A DNA stretch of 64,000 bases. It comes from Synergistaceae bacterium (GTDB lineage: Bacteria > Synergistota > Synergistia > Synergistales > Aminobacteriaceae). The translations under genes and the position numbers were made by a program. The stretch covers positions 62,001 through 126,000 of the forward strand of contig JAFYBQ010000030.1 of the NCBI GenBank assembly GCA_017540085.1, given 5' to 3'. The stretch's first letter is position 1. Each line of letters starts with the position of its first letter. This document shows, piece by piece, positions 34,035 to 42,897 of this stretch. The notes below the pieces were generated by a model that was given only the letters and a program-made list of their open reading frames with translations, ran no database searches and was not told where the DNA came from.

Positions 34035-36539
34035 ATGAAAAAATTTCTCAGCGTTATTCTATGTGTAATGCTTCTCTCGTCGTGTGCTTACGGTGCATTC
34101 ACGCCCGGCACATATGAAGGAGAAGGCAAAGGCTACAGCGAGGGATCGCCCGTGAAAGTGAAGGTTACTGTTGACGCGGACAAAATCACCGCCGTAGAGA
34201 TTGACGCGCCGGAAGAAGTCCCGTTCGGCGTACAGAATTTCGAGAATTACGCGGGGCAGCTCATCGGAAAAAGTGAGGCAAAAATTGACGCAGTGTCAAA
34301 CGCAACAATGACACGCGATGGGATCGTTGAGGCCGTCAGCAAAGCACTCAAAGCCGCAAAAGGTGAGTCAGCCAGCAACAATGCCCCCGTATCATTCACG
34401 CCGGGAGAATACACCGCCGAGGCAATTGGCTATAACGGGCCTGTTCATGTCCGCGCAAGATTCACCGCCGACAAGATGACAGAGCTTGAGGTTACAGCAC
34501 ACACTGAGACTCCTCACGTAGGGGATATAGCGTTCAGCATAATGATTCCCGAAATGATAGAGGCTAACGGCTCAGGGGTAGACGCTGTATCGGGCGCAAC
34601 GTTCTCGACAAGGGCATTACGGAACGCCGTCAACAGTGCCGCAGAGAAAGCATCATGCACGAACATGGACGCGTTCAAGTCCGCAAAAGTCGAACACAAA
34701 GCAGGCAAGCCCGAAAAATATACGTATGACGTTGTAATCATCGGCGCGGGCGGAGCAGGAGTCGCGGCAGGAGCGCAGGCGGCTCAAGACGGGAATACAG
34801 TCCTAATCATCGAGAAAAACGCCGAGGCTGGCGGGAATACCCTCGTTTCCGGCGGTCAATATCAGTCTGTCATGCCCTATCTTGTGTGGGATCCGAAAAA
34901 CCCGGACGCTACAACGGGAATTTACGCTTTCACAGGGCAGGAGTATCCCAAAGTCAAAAGCGTTCCCGGCTGTATCAATGAGCTGAAGATGATTCTGAAT
35001 TGGAACGAAGCACCCTTTGACGAGAAATATTACGACACACATGAATATGTAGCAGGCGACGCGGCGGAACTCTCAAAGCACGGTGTTCACGCTGAATATT
35101 TGCCCGTCTTGAAGGCACTGAAGGACGAAATCCGCGAATATCTCGCATGGGCACAGCCTAAACTTGACGCGGGGACTCCTGAGAATCAGCTCGCGTTGTT
35201 CTCGACTCTCAATCTTCACATTTTCCAGACATATTACGGCGGACTCCGTCAGAGTGCAGACAAAAAGTCATGGATTTACGGCGATGTGAATCTCGTCAGC
35301 CAGTTCATAAATCAGGCGCAGGGTCTCAAAGAATGGCTTGAAGGAATGGGCGCAACTTTCCACGAGGACACACAGCAGACATTAATCGGCGCATTGTGGT
35401 ACCGTGAGAATGAGTTTATCGGCGCGGAAGTTGACACGAACAATGACGGCACAAAGGAGAGCTTCCCGGGGCGATGGGGTACATACTTTGTCGCACCCCT
35501 CACGGCCATGTACAAAGCCAATCCCGCAAACCGTCTCATGCTACGAACAACCGCAACCGAACTCATCAAAGACGGCGGGCGCGTTATCGGCGTGAAGGCA
35601 AAACGCTATGACGGCACGGAGATTACAGCGTACGCGGCAAAGGGTGTAATAGTTGCGACAGGAGGATTCGCGGCAAACCTGAAAGAAGTTGTGAATGATA
35701 ATGTCTACTGGTCGCCGGAATACGTAACAATGTCGACAAAGACAACGAACCGCTCATCGCTTCAGGGCGACGGAATCACGATGGCCGAGAAAGCCGGAGC
35801 TGCCTCGACGGGAATGGGCTTCACTCAGATGATGCCGATTGCGTGGATCGACAACGGAAATTTAGCGTTCGGCGGGGGAAATTATGCCTGCTGGATCTCA
35901 CCGATAACGGGACACAGGTTTGTTGACGAGGGATCAGAGCGCGATGTTCTGTCGCTTGCTGAGTTCAAAAACGGAATGGACTACAAGGGCAGCAAGGGAG
36001 TATTTCTTGAGTTCTACAACGTTGAGCAGAAGATGCCCGCGCCGACTCAGCTCCCCGAAACGGGCGACTACCCCGGACGCTACTACAGGCGCAAAATCTC
36101 GGAGCTTCCCGCATTGTTCGCGGAGTTGGGAGTGAAGGCAGATCCGAAAGTTGTGGAGGAGACAATCCGCAAATATGATCAGGCTGTAATGACCGGCTCA
36201 GAGTTTCCCGATGTCGGAAAAGCTATAGCCTCGCGCCCTGTCGGGAACGTTCAGAAGAATGCGGACGGCTCATATAACGTCAGCACCTACGACCTAGACA
36301 ACACGGTGATGACAATTCGCCTCATGGCACCGAGCACACATCACACTATGGGCGGGATTGTTGTTGACGAGGGAAGGCACGTACTCACGTCAGCGGGCAG
36401 AATCATTCCGGGACTTTACGCGGCGGGCGAGGTTACCGGGGGCATTCACGGCGGGAATCGTCTCGGCGGGAACGCAATCACCGAAATTTTCGTGTCAGGA
36501 AGAATCGCGGCTCAGACTTTGAACGCTGAGAACAAGTAA
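34035..36539 (+). CDS. Exported lipoprotein reductase with two FMN-binding domains and a FAD domain (fumarate-reductase-like)
   Basis: An 834-residue protein. The signal peptide ends in a lipobox (LSSC, Cys17), so it is probably a lipoprotein. Two FMN-bind domains follow (about 22-108 and 120-205), each with a flavinylation motif Dxx[ST]xAT: DAVSNAT (Thr91) and DAVSGAT (Thr189); covalent FMN would need an ApbE transferase, not in this window. The rest (about 230-834) is a FAD-binding-2 reductase like fumarate or urocanate reductase: VVIIGAGGAGVAAGAQAA, STHHTMGGIVVDEG-like active-site loop and PGLYAAGEVTGGIHGGNRLG. It likely passes electrons extracytoplasmically from a membrane donor to an unsaturated acid used as terminal acceptor. 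No haem motifs occur. AGAGGG precedes ATG 34035. Confidence 0.92.
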   Translation: MKKFLSVILCVMLLSSCAYGAFTPGTYEGEGKGYSEGSPVKVKVTVDADKITAVEIDAPEEVPFGVQNFENYAGQLIGKSEAKIDAVSNATMTRDGIVEAVSKALKAAKGESASNNAPVSFTPGEYTAEAIGYNGPVHVRARFTADKMTELEVTAHTETPHVGDIAFSIMIPEMIEANGSGVDAVSGATFSTRALRNAVNSAAEKASCTNMDAFKSAKVEHKAGKPEKYTYDVVIIGAGGAGVAAGAQAAQDGNTVLIIEKNAEAGGNTLVSGGQYQSVMPYLVWDPKNPDATTGIYAFTGQEYPKVKSVPGCINELKMILNWNEAPFDEKYYDTHEYVAGDAAELSKHGVHAEYLPVLKALKDEIREYLAWAQPKLDAGTPENQLALFSTLNLHIFQTYYGGLRQSADKKSWIYGDVNLVSQFINQAQGLKEWLEGMGATFHEDTQQTLIGALWYRENEFIGAEVDTNNDGTKESFPGRWGTYFVAPLTAMYKANPANRLMLRTTATELIKDGGRVIGVKAKRYDGTEITAYAAKGVIVATGGFAANLKEVVNDNVYWSPEYVTMSTKTTNRSSLQGDGITMAEKAGAASTGMGFTQMMPIAWIDNGNLAFGGGNYACWISPITGHRFVDEGSERDVLSLAEFKNGMDYKGSKGVFLEFYNVEQKMPAPTQLPETGDYPGRYYRRKISELPALFAELGVKADPKVVEETIRKYDQAVMTGSEFPDVGKAIASRPVGNVQKNADGSYNVSTYDLDNTVMTIRLMAPSTHHTMGGIVVDEGRHVLTSAGRIIPGLYAAGEVTGGIHGGNRLGGNAITEIFVSGRIAAQTLNAENK

Positions 36540-36560
36540 AAATTTCCGGCTATAATTTAG

Positions 36561-36596
36561 CGGTCAGGCTCATTGCGGGCTTGGCCGTTAATTTTT
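36561..36596 (+). terminator. Rho-independent terminator after the flavin reductase gene
   Basis: An 11-pair stem (36561-36571 with 36577-36587, several wobbles) and five-base loop are followed by TTAATTTTT. Confidence 0.65.
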
Positions 36597-36613
36597 CGGA
36601 GGGAGGGAATGAC

Positions 36614-39156
36614 ATGAAAAAGTTTGCGGCTATGATTATGTTATTGTTTTGATGTTCGGGCGCGTGGGCGACATGGAATTTATCCGGCAGTTCTGCTTCG
36701 ATTGCTGACATGTCGGACGGGAAATCGGATTATTCCAACGCAAGGTTTTTCAGGTTCGCAATTGAGCTTGAGGATCCGGAAGTTCCTGTAACGGAGGAGA
36801 TTGCGAAAGTCTCAGGAAGCCTCACAATTTCGGGAGGGAGATATTCATTCTGGAATGGGCGCGAAATGCAGAAAGTATCAGGCGATACAATGACATTCCC
36901 GTTTACGGAGGTTACCAACGTGCGTGACGGTTCAGTCATTTTCGAGATGCATGACAATAACGGCGATTTAGTGTATCTCATCCCTGAGAATGAGACAGGC
37001 TTGAACGGCGTAGATGTCTCGTGCCATTTCCCTGCGATGACTTCATTTGACGGAGCTGTGAATCTCGGAACTTTCCGCACGACTCAGGAGCAGCTGAATG
37101 AGTATGTACCCTACATTGAGTATGTCCGCGACGGCACAAAGGTAACGGGGCTTAAATATAGGTTAGTCGTAAGCTCTGACACTGAAACTGCGCTCCCTGC
37201 TGAAAATTACACAAACGTATTTTTCAACATATGGGGAACAAACTGGAACTTTCTCACATATACCAGCGAGGAGCCAAGTCCGGCGGATGGTAGGCTTTTG
37301 ACCCCGGCGACACTGTAGAAGGCACTGTATCATTTGATGAGCCTGTAGAGGAGTCAAACATATGGGCGGCTGAGATTGGGGGCACCGATGGGATAATCGG
37401 CGATTACAACAGTAAGGCTTATAACTGGTACTTCTTCGACAACAAGCTGACACCGAATATTTACCTCTGGCGGCCTCACGATACACAGGCGCGTTTCATA
37501 AACGGCAAATCTTACTACAGGGGCGCAAAGTTTGTTGAAGTCGACATGTACATTGAAGCCGAGAATATTATCGCTGAGGCAAAATATTTCACGGACGAGG
37601 GAACAATCAGCATACCCGGCGGAGGATATACGATTGTTTCAGACGATGCTTTAGACGGCGTGTCATCAAAAACAGTGCTTGACAATGTAGCGTCAGGAAG
37701 GGATATGACGTTCGGCCTGAAAGTACATCCGTCAGTAAATCATCCGTCAGTAAGCGGGGGCAGCAAGAATTATATCGGCTCAACATTTATGGAATATGAG
37801 GTAACAGACGACAGCGGAAAGGCTGTAGCATTCACGGGCGGAGCTGAGACCGGGCTTAACGGGAGAAATATATCATGGACATTCCCGGCTGATTTGAGCA
37901 TGGACGGAAGCGCAACACTGCCTAATTTCAAGTCTACAGCAGAACAGCTCGCGGGGATTGTTCCGTATGTTGAAGCAGTAAGCTCGGACGGAAATTTGAC
38001 GGCGTTAAACTACAGGCTTGTTGCGTCAAATGACACCTCAACAGCTGTAACTCCCTCATACAGGACGGATTTCAGGTTCTATATTGAGTCGCGGGACTTT
38101 GAAGCAGGAAAGGCAGTCAGAATTTTCCGGGGCGACTGGCTGAACAACAGCTACAGCGGGACATTCACATTCAGCGAGCCTATACCGATGGAGCAGATCT
38201 ACAACGTTCAAGTGAGACTGCGTTCATACGAGGACTCAAGGCGACCTGTTTACATCTGGCACTTCTTTATTGCTGAAGCCCTCGAAATCACAACAGCGAC
38301 TCTCCCCGCCGCAACACAGAACGCTCCCTATACAGCGACCCTCGCGGCTAATCTCACTGGCGCAACGTGGTCTGTAATTTCAGGCTCGCTCCCCGATGGA
38401 CTCACCCTCAGCACATCGGGGACAATCTCAGGCTCTCCCACGACGGCAGGGACATCAACATTCACCGTTAAGGCCGAGAAGGACTCACAGTCAGCGGAAA
38501 AACAGCTCTCAATCACCGTAAGCGCAACTCCCACAATCACAATCACGACAACGAGCCTTCCTTCAGGGACGCTGAACACGGCATACTCCGCAACACTCGC
38601 GGCAAGCATTACGGGCGCAAACTGGAGCGTGATTAGCGGGACTCTTCCTGCCGGATTATCGCTCAATTCCTCAACGGGCGTAATCTCAGGCACTCCGATA
38701 ACCGCAGGCACTTCAACATTCACCGTAAGAGCGACATACAGCACAGCGAGCGCGGAAAAACAGTTCACAATCACAATCTCAGATATAACTCCTGTACCTG
38801 TTACAACGCTCACAATTACGACATCGAGTCTTCCCGACGGCACAGCAGGCACGGCATATTCGGCGACTCTCGCGGCGAATCTTTCGGGCGTAACGTGGTC
38901 TGTGATTTCCGGGACACTTCCTGCGGGACTCACTCTCAATTCCTCAACGGGCGCGATTACGGGTACACCAACAGCAGAGGGGACATCATCATTCACCGTA
39001 AGGGCTGTATCAGGATCACAGAGCGCGGAAAAATCATTCACCGTCAACATAGCTCAGGGGGTAATCGGCATTGGAGGCGGCACAAGCGGAGGCTGTGAGT
39101 CAGGGCTTTCGGTTTGCGGCCTGCTGCTTCTCGCAATCTTCCTCAAGAAACGTTAG
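36614..39156 (+). pseudogene. Disrupted surface protein with Ig-like repeats and a Synerg-CTERM tail
   Basis: A good ribosome site (GGAGGGAGGG) precedes ATG 36614, but codon 13, inside the signal peptide (MKKFAAMIMLLF, stop, CSGAWA), is TGA. The frame then stays open to 37316, where the product is lost; from 37294 the next frame (AFDPGDTVEG) continues without break to 39156. One missing base near 37292-37294 explains this. The joined product would be about 847 residues: exported beta-rich domains resembling each other (VSGSLTISGGRYSFW; TISIPGGGYTIV), three He_PIG-type Ig-like repeats (about 38287-39050), and a tail GGGTSGGCESG, hydrophobic helix, LKKR. That tail matches Synerg-CTERM sorting signals. 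Two lesions suggest decay; assembly error at the indel is the alternative. Confidence 0.75.
38287..39050 (+). repeat. Three tandem He_PIG-like Ig modules
   Basis: Three modules of about 80-90 codons (38287-38527, 38539-38793, 38809-39050), each with the pattern SLPxGTxxTAYSATLAA, WSVISGxLPxGLxL, GxISGTPTTAGTSTFTV and SAEKxxxI. Protein and DNA similarity between modules is high, so intragenic recombination is likely. Confidence 0.85.
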
Positions 39157-39184
39157 CCCGCGCAGAGACATTACCCACAAAAAA

Positions 39185-39220
39185 CCGGGACTCCCGAAAA
39201 GGAATCCCGGCTTTCTTTTG
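39185..39220. terminator. Terminator between the Synerg-CTERM gene and the T2SS cluster
   Basis: CCGGGACTCC (39185-39194) pairs with GGAATCCCGG (39201-39210) apart from one internal mismatch; CTTTCTTTTG follows on the plus strand, and a TTTTTTGTGGG run on the minus strand, so it can serve both convergent transcripts. Confidence 0.75.
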
Positions 39221-39227
39221 CCTTCTG

Positions 39228-39752
39228 TTACTTCTTTTCGATCTTCATGCAGTAGCCCGTAACTGTCAGCGCATATTCATCCGCGTTACTCTCCGTAATA
39301 TTTCTGCCTGCCTGCGTGATTTTTGCGGGGGAGCAGGAGCCGTCAGCGTAGAAATATATTATCTCAGGCTCAAATTTCCAGCCGTCATCATCGGGGATAT
39401 TCTTCATGCTGACATTCTGCCATTCGAGAATCACGGGGCGTTCTTTGTCTGTTCCGAGAAACGCGCTTATGCTGTCTTCTGCGACTTCTTTCTGCATGAG
39501 GGCTTCTGCAGTGATTACTCCGCGCTTTGCGGAAATATTTTCAGTCTTCACCGACAATCTTACGGGCGTTCCTGACAAAGCCATGTCAGACGCTTCCTCT
39601 ATCAGCCGCTGTAATATTGCTGACGAAGGCTCAAAGTAAAACGAAATCCGCGGGAGCATTACTGACGCTGATATTCCTATGACCGCAAGAACTACGAGAA
39701 TTTCCGCGAGAGTGAAGCCGCTGTGATTAGTCCTCGTTCGTGATGTCGGCAT
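39228..39752 (-). CDS. gspH: Type II secretion minor pseudopilin GspH-like
   Basis: A 174-residue protein with a class III prepilin leader: short basic leader ending NHSG, cleavage before FTLAEILVVLAVIGISASV, with Glu5 of the mature protein present. The rest is beta-rich and polar, as in the GspH/FimT family. Minor pseudopilins cap or prime the short pilus that pushes substrates through the secretin. ATG 39752 has AAGGAG five bases upstream and overlaps the gspG end by 26 bases. It is the last gene of the long minus-strand run. Confidence 0.8.
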   Translation of the reverse strand: MPTSRTRTNHSGFTLAEILVVLAVIGISASVMLPRISFYFEPSSAILQRLIEEASDMALSGTPVRLSVKTENISAKRGVITAEALMQKEVAEDSISAFLGTDKERPVILEWQNVSMKNIPDDDGWKFEPEIIYFYADGSCSPAKITQAGRNITESNADEYALTVTGYCMKIEKK

Positions 39753-40161
39753 TGACTCCTTCTCCGCCTTCTTCACCGTCAGGGCCGTAGCTAGTTATTG
39801 TGATTCGTCCGTTCTGATTGCGGTATATGTACGGATTGCCCCATGGGTCATCGGGGACTTTCTTGAGGTAGCCGCCTTCCGCGTAACGTTTCGGGACTGG
39901 GCTTGTTGTCGGTGCTGTAACGAGAGCGTCAAGCCCCTGCTGTGTGGAGGGGTAGAAGCCGTTGTGCATCCTGTACATTTCGAGAGCGTCCTCAAGCGAG
40001 CGTATCTGAGTCGCCGCTGTAGTGCGCTGTGCTTCCGCTACCTGTGGGCCGATTCTGGGAACTACAAGAGCCGCAAGCAGTCCCAAAATTACAACGACAA
40101 CCATAATTTCAATCAGCGTAAATCCTGAACGCCGCACTAACATTAACTTTCTTTCTTTCAT
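39727..40161 (-). CDS. gspG: Type II secretion major pseudopilin GspG
   Basis: A 144-residue protein with prepilin site RRSG/FTLIEIMVVVVILGLLAALV and the GspG hallmark C-terminal calcium-loop region: MYRMHNGFYPSTQQGLDALV, GYLKKVPDDPWGNPYIY and SYGPDGEEGG. GspG forms the shaft of the pseudopilus. GGAGGA before ATG 40161 fixes the start. Clear family assignment. Confidence 0.96.
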   Translation of the reverse strand: MKERKLMLVRRSGFTLIEIMVVVVILGLLAALVVPRIGPQVAEAQRTTAATQIRSLEDALEMYRMHNGFYPSTQQGLDALVTAPTTSPVPKRYAEGGYLKKVPDDPWGNPYIYRNQNGRITITSYGPDGEEGGEGVNADITNED

Positions 40162-40182
40162 TATTATTCCTCCTGTCAATAT

Positions 40183-41340
40183 TTATCTCACTATACCAGC
40201 AAGGTCAAATACCGGCGTTAATATCGCAAGCACTATGAAGCCCACGCTGAAGCCCAGTATCAGAACCATCATCGGCTCCATCAATGTTGAAAGCCTTTCC
40301 ATTCTTGTCTGTGCAATTTCGCGAGACTGCTCGGAAACGTTCGTAAGTGCCTCGGCAAGCTCCCCGCCCATTTCGCCGACTCTCACAACTGCTACAGTTT
40401 CCTCCGGCATTCCGATTTTCTCAAGTGCTTTGTCGAAACGGTGTCCGGCCTTTACCATTTCGGCAGCGTCTAACCATCTCTGAGTCTGAACGTCCATTGA
40501 CGAGGCCATTTTCAGGGCTGATACAAGCGGTATTCCCGACTTCAGCAGGGTGCTTATGTGGGACATTACGAGGGCTAAATTAAGCTGGTCAGTTATCCCG
40601 CGCATGAACGGCAGTACTATTTTCCGCCCGGTGCGCTTCATCCATATGAACATCACCGCCAGCGCAAGCAATATCCAAAGGCCGTAACCGCTGAGGAAGT
40701 CCGACATTCCGATTAATATTCTTGTGGGCAGGGGCAGCGTCTGGTGCATGTCCTCGAAAAGCTCCGAAATTTTCGGCACAACATACGTAAGCATGAATGA
40801 CACAACGCCGATTCCGACAACCGCCATCACTATGGGATACGTCATAGCCCCGCGAATTTTGCGCCGCAGGTCGTCCTCTAGCTTGAACTCGTCAGCGGCC
40901 TCATTCAGGACTGATATTAGCGTCCCGGACTGCTCGCCCGATTCTGCCACGCGCCATAAACTTTCACGGAATGCGCCTGACTCGGACAATGCTGTGTGGA
41001 ATTTGCGCCCTCCCTCAACTTCGGCAAGCAATTTTTCCATCACCGGCTTCATGTTCCTGTCTCTTGCCTGCCGAGACATTATGCGGAGGCAGTCTGCTAA
41101 CGGGAGTCCCGATTTCAGGTAAGACGCAAGGCTCCGGCAGAAAAATATATGCTGGTCTAACGGAAGGAGCTTGATTTTTGCGGTTCGCCCGCTCTTTTTG
41201 TCCTCAGCTATTTTCACGTCAACAACAACAATCCCGCGTTCTGTGAGGCGGTCAACAGCCTGAATTGATGAGGCGGCCTCTATTGTTCCCTTTGCTGTTT
41301 TGCCCTTTGCGTCATATCCTGTGTAGCTGAAATATGGCAT
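40183..41340 (-). CDS. gspF: Type II secretion inner-membrane platform protein GspF
   Basis: A 385-residue protein with two repeated GspF/PilC cytoplasmic domains (about 50-170 and 255-370), each ending near membrane helices (VMAVVGIGVVSFMLTYVVPK; MMVLILGFSVGFIVLAIL). N-terminal MPYFSYTGYDAKGKTAKGTIEA and the LPLADCLRIMSRQ and SGIPLVSALKMAS motifs are typical. It couples the GspE ATPase to pseudopilus growth. Its start lies three bases after the gspE stop. Confidence 0.96.
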   Translation of the reverse strand: MPYFSYTGYDAKGKTAKGTIEAASSIQAVDRLTERGIVVVDVKIAEDKKSGRTAKIKLLPLDQHIFFCRSLASYLKSGLPLADCLRIMSRQARDRNMKPVMEKLLAEVEGGRKFHTALSESGAFRESLWRVAESGEQSGTLISVLNEAADEFKLEDDLRRKIRGAMTYPIVMAVVGIGVVSFMLTYVVPKISELFEDMHQTLPLPTRILIGMSDFLSGYGLWILLALAVMFIWMKRTGRKIVLPFMRGITDQLNLALVMSHISTLLKSGIPLVSALKMASSMDVQTQRWLDAAEMVKAGHRFDKALEKIGMPEETVAVVRVGEMGGELAEALTNVSEQSREIAQTRMERLSTLMEPMMVLILGFSVGFIVLAILTPVFDLAGIVR

Positions 41341-41342
41341 GT

Positions 41343-42896
41343 CTAATCCTCTCCGGCAACCCGTGCAAGCTCATCGGGGGAAGTCAGCCCGGACTGAACA
41401 GCGGAAAGCCCGATTTCCCACAGCGTTTTGAACCCTGACTCACGCGCTATTTCACGGAGCTTTGAAGCAGGTGCGCCGGATACAAATGCTTCCTGTATAG
41501 CCTCATTTATCACAAACTGCTCGTAAAGTCCCACGCGCCCGCGGTAGCCGGTATTATGACACTCAGAACACCCCACAGGCTCAAACGCCCGCGACAATCC
41601 CTGTTTCTGCATCATGGCCGGGGGAGTAATCTCGCGCCTGCAGTGAGGGCATAATCTCCGGGCAAGTCTCTGCGCCACTGTGCCAATCATACAGCTTGCG
41701 GCCAAGTACGGCTCTATTCCCATGTCTACAAGACGGATTATCGCGCTGATTGAGTCATTCGTGTGAAGGGTTGACAGCACTAAATGCCCCGTCAGTGATG
41801 CCTGAACGCCGATATGCGCCGTCTCAAAGTCTCTCATCTCTCCTATCATCACGATGTCGGGATCTTGTCTCAGGATTGAGCGCAATGCTGACGCGAATGT
41901 TACGCCGGCTTTCTCGTTCACCTGTATCTGACTTACTCCGGGGAGGGCATATTCTACGGGGTCTTCTACTGTGATTATGTTTACCTGCGGGCTTGCGAGT
42001 GCCTGAAGTATAGCGTAAAGGCTGGTTGACTTCCCGCTTCCTGTAGGGCCGGTGAACAGTATCATTCCGTGAGGGTGATGGATTAATTCGTTCATGATTT
42101 CACGCTCGCGCTTCTCCATGCCCAAATCTGAGAGCGTCAATAATCCGTGTCCTTTGTCTAAGAGCCTCATAGCTATGCGCTCCCCGTACTGTGTCGGCAC
42201 AAGCCCTACGCGGACATCAACCGCCCTGTCCCCTACTGTTATTCCTATTCTGCCGTCCTGCGGGGACATGTGTTCGGCTATGTCCATTCGGCTCATGACT
42301 TTTATTCGGCTCGTCAGCGGTGCCTGATTCGAGCGGGGAAGCCTCAGCCTGTCCTGCAATACTCCGTCTATCCTGAAGCGGATTAACACCTCATCTTCAT
42401 ACGGTTCTACGTGAATATCTGTAGCACGCTGCCTCAATGCGTCAACAAAAAGACCGTTCACAAGGCGTATGACAGGAACGTCAACAGAGTCGCTCAAAAC
42501 ATCCTCGCGGGTTAGGTCGTCAATGTCGTCTATCCCCTCGATATTCTTGGCGGCCTCATCAGCTGCAACGCTCCGCAAGTCGTACAATGTCCGCAGAAGC
42601 TCGCTGATTTCCTTCTCGTCTCGGATTTCAACATCTACAGGGTATCCCAGCGCAACGCCTAACATCTGCGCTTTCGGGTATGCGTCAAAATTCACAGCCC
42701 CGATTATCATAACGCCGTCTTCTATTCGGAGAGGGACTATTTTCGCCTGCCGCAATATATCAAGTCCCATTCCTTCAGGAAGGAGGCTTGAGACCTCTTT
42801 AGCTTCAGGCAAAGGAGGCAGGGTCTCAGCTCCGGGATTTTCACCTGCGTGTGAGGCTTCTTCTGTTACGGGGGATTTCTCCAGTTCAGCGGGCAT
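41343..42896 (-). CDS. gspE: Type II secretion ATPase GspE
   Basis: A 517-residue hexameric ATPase. The N-terminal domain carries LLPEGMGLDILRQAKIVPL; the core has the Walker A GPTGSGKST, an Asp box (TVEDPVEYALPGVSQ), Walker B (DPDIVMIGEMRDFETA) and the His box LTGHLVLSTLHTND; a tetra-Cys zinc site (CPHC ... CSEC) lies near the end. It powers pseudopilus assembly. The frame is open to 42959, but GGAGGA just before ATG 42896 and the position one base past the gspD stop support this start. Confidence 0.97.
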   Translation of the reverse strand: MPAELEKSPVTEEASHAGENPGAETLPPLPEAKEVSSLLPEGMGLDILRQAKIVPLRIEDGVMIIGAVNFDAYPKAQMLGVALGYPVDVEIRDEKEISELLRTLYDLRSVAADEAAKNIEGIDDIDDLTREDVLSDSVDVPVIRLVNGLFVDALRQRATDIHVEPYEDEVLIRFRIDGVLQDRLRLPRSNQAPLTSRIKVMSRMDIAEHMSPQDGRIGITVGDRAVDVRVGLVPTQYGERIAMRLLDKGHGLLTLSDLGMEKREREIMNELIHHPHGMILFTGPTGSGKSTSLYAILQALASPQVNIITVEDPVEYALPGVSQIQVNEKAGVTFASALRSILRQDPDIVMIGEMRDFETAHIGVQASLTGHLVLSTLHTNDSISAIIRLVDMGIEPYLAASCMIGTVAQRLARRLCPHCRREITPPAMMQKQGLSRAFEPVGCSECHNTGYRGRVGLYEQFVINEAIQEAFVSGAPASKLREIARESGFKTLWEIGLSAVQSGLTSPDELARVAGED

Positions 42897-42897
42897 T

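Noticed and set aside
36551-36556. TATAAT as promoter of the Synerg-CTERM gene
   Set aside because: It lies upstream of the terminator at 36561, so transcripts from it would stop before the gene.
36647-36655. TGA in the Synerg-CTERM gene read as selenocysteine or tryptophan
   Set aside because: Many other genes here end properly at TGA, no SECIS-like hairpin is evident after it, and the same gene carries a separate frameshift, so mutation is simpler.
38287-39050. Tandem repeats as a CRISPR array
   Set aside because: Repeats are about 250 bases, in frame and encode Ig-like modules; no short direct repeats with unique spacers.
39074-39156. C-terminal tail as an LPXTG sortase signal
   Set aside because: No LPXTG-like motif; Gly-Gly-Cys plus helix plus KKR fits the Synerg-CTERM type and the host has an outer membrane.
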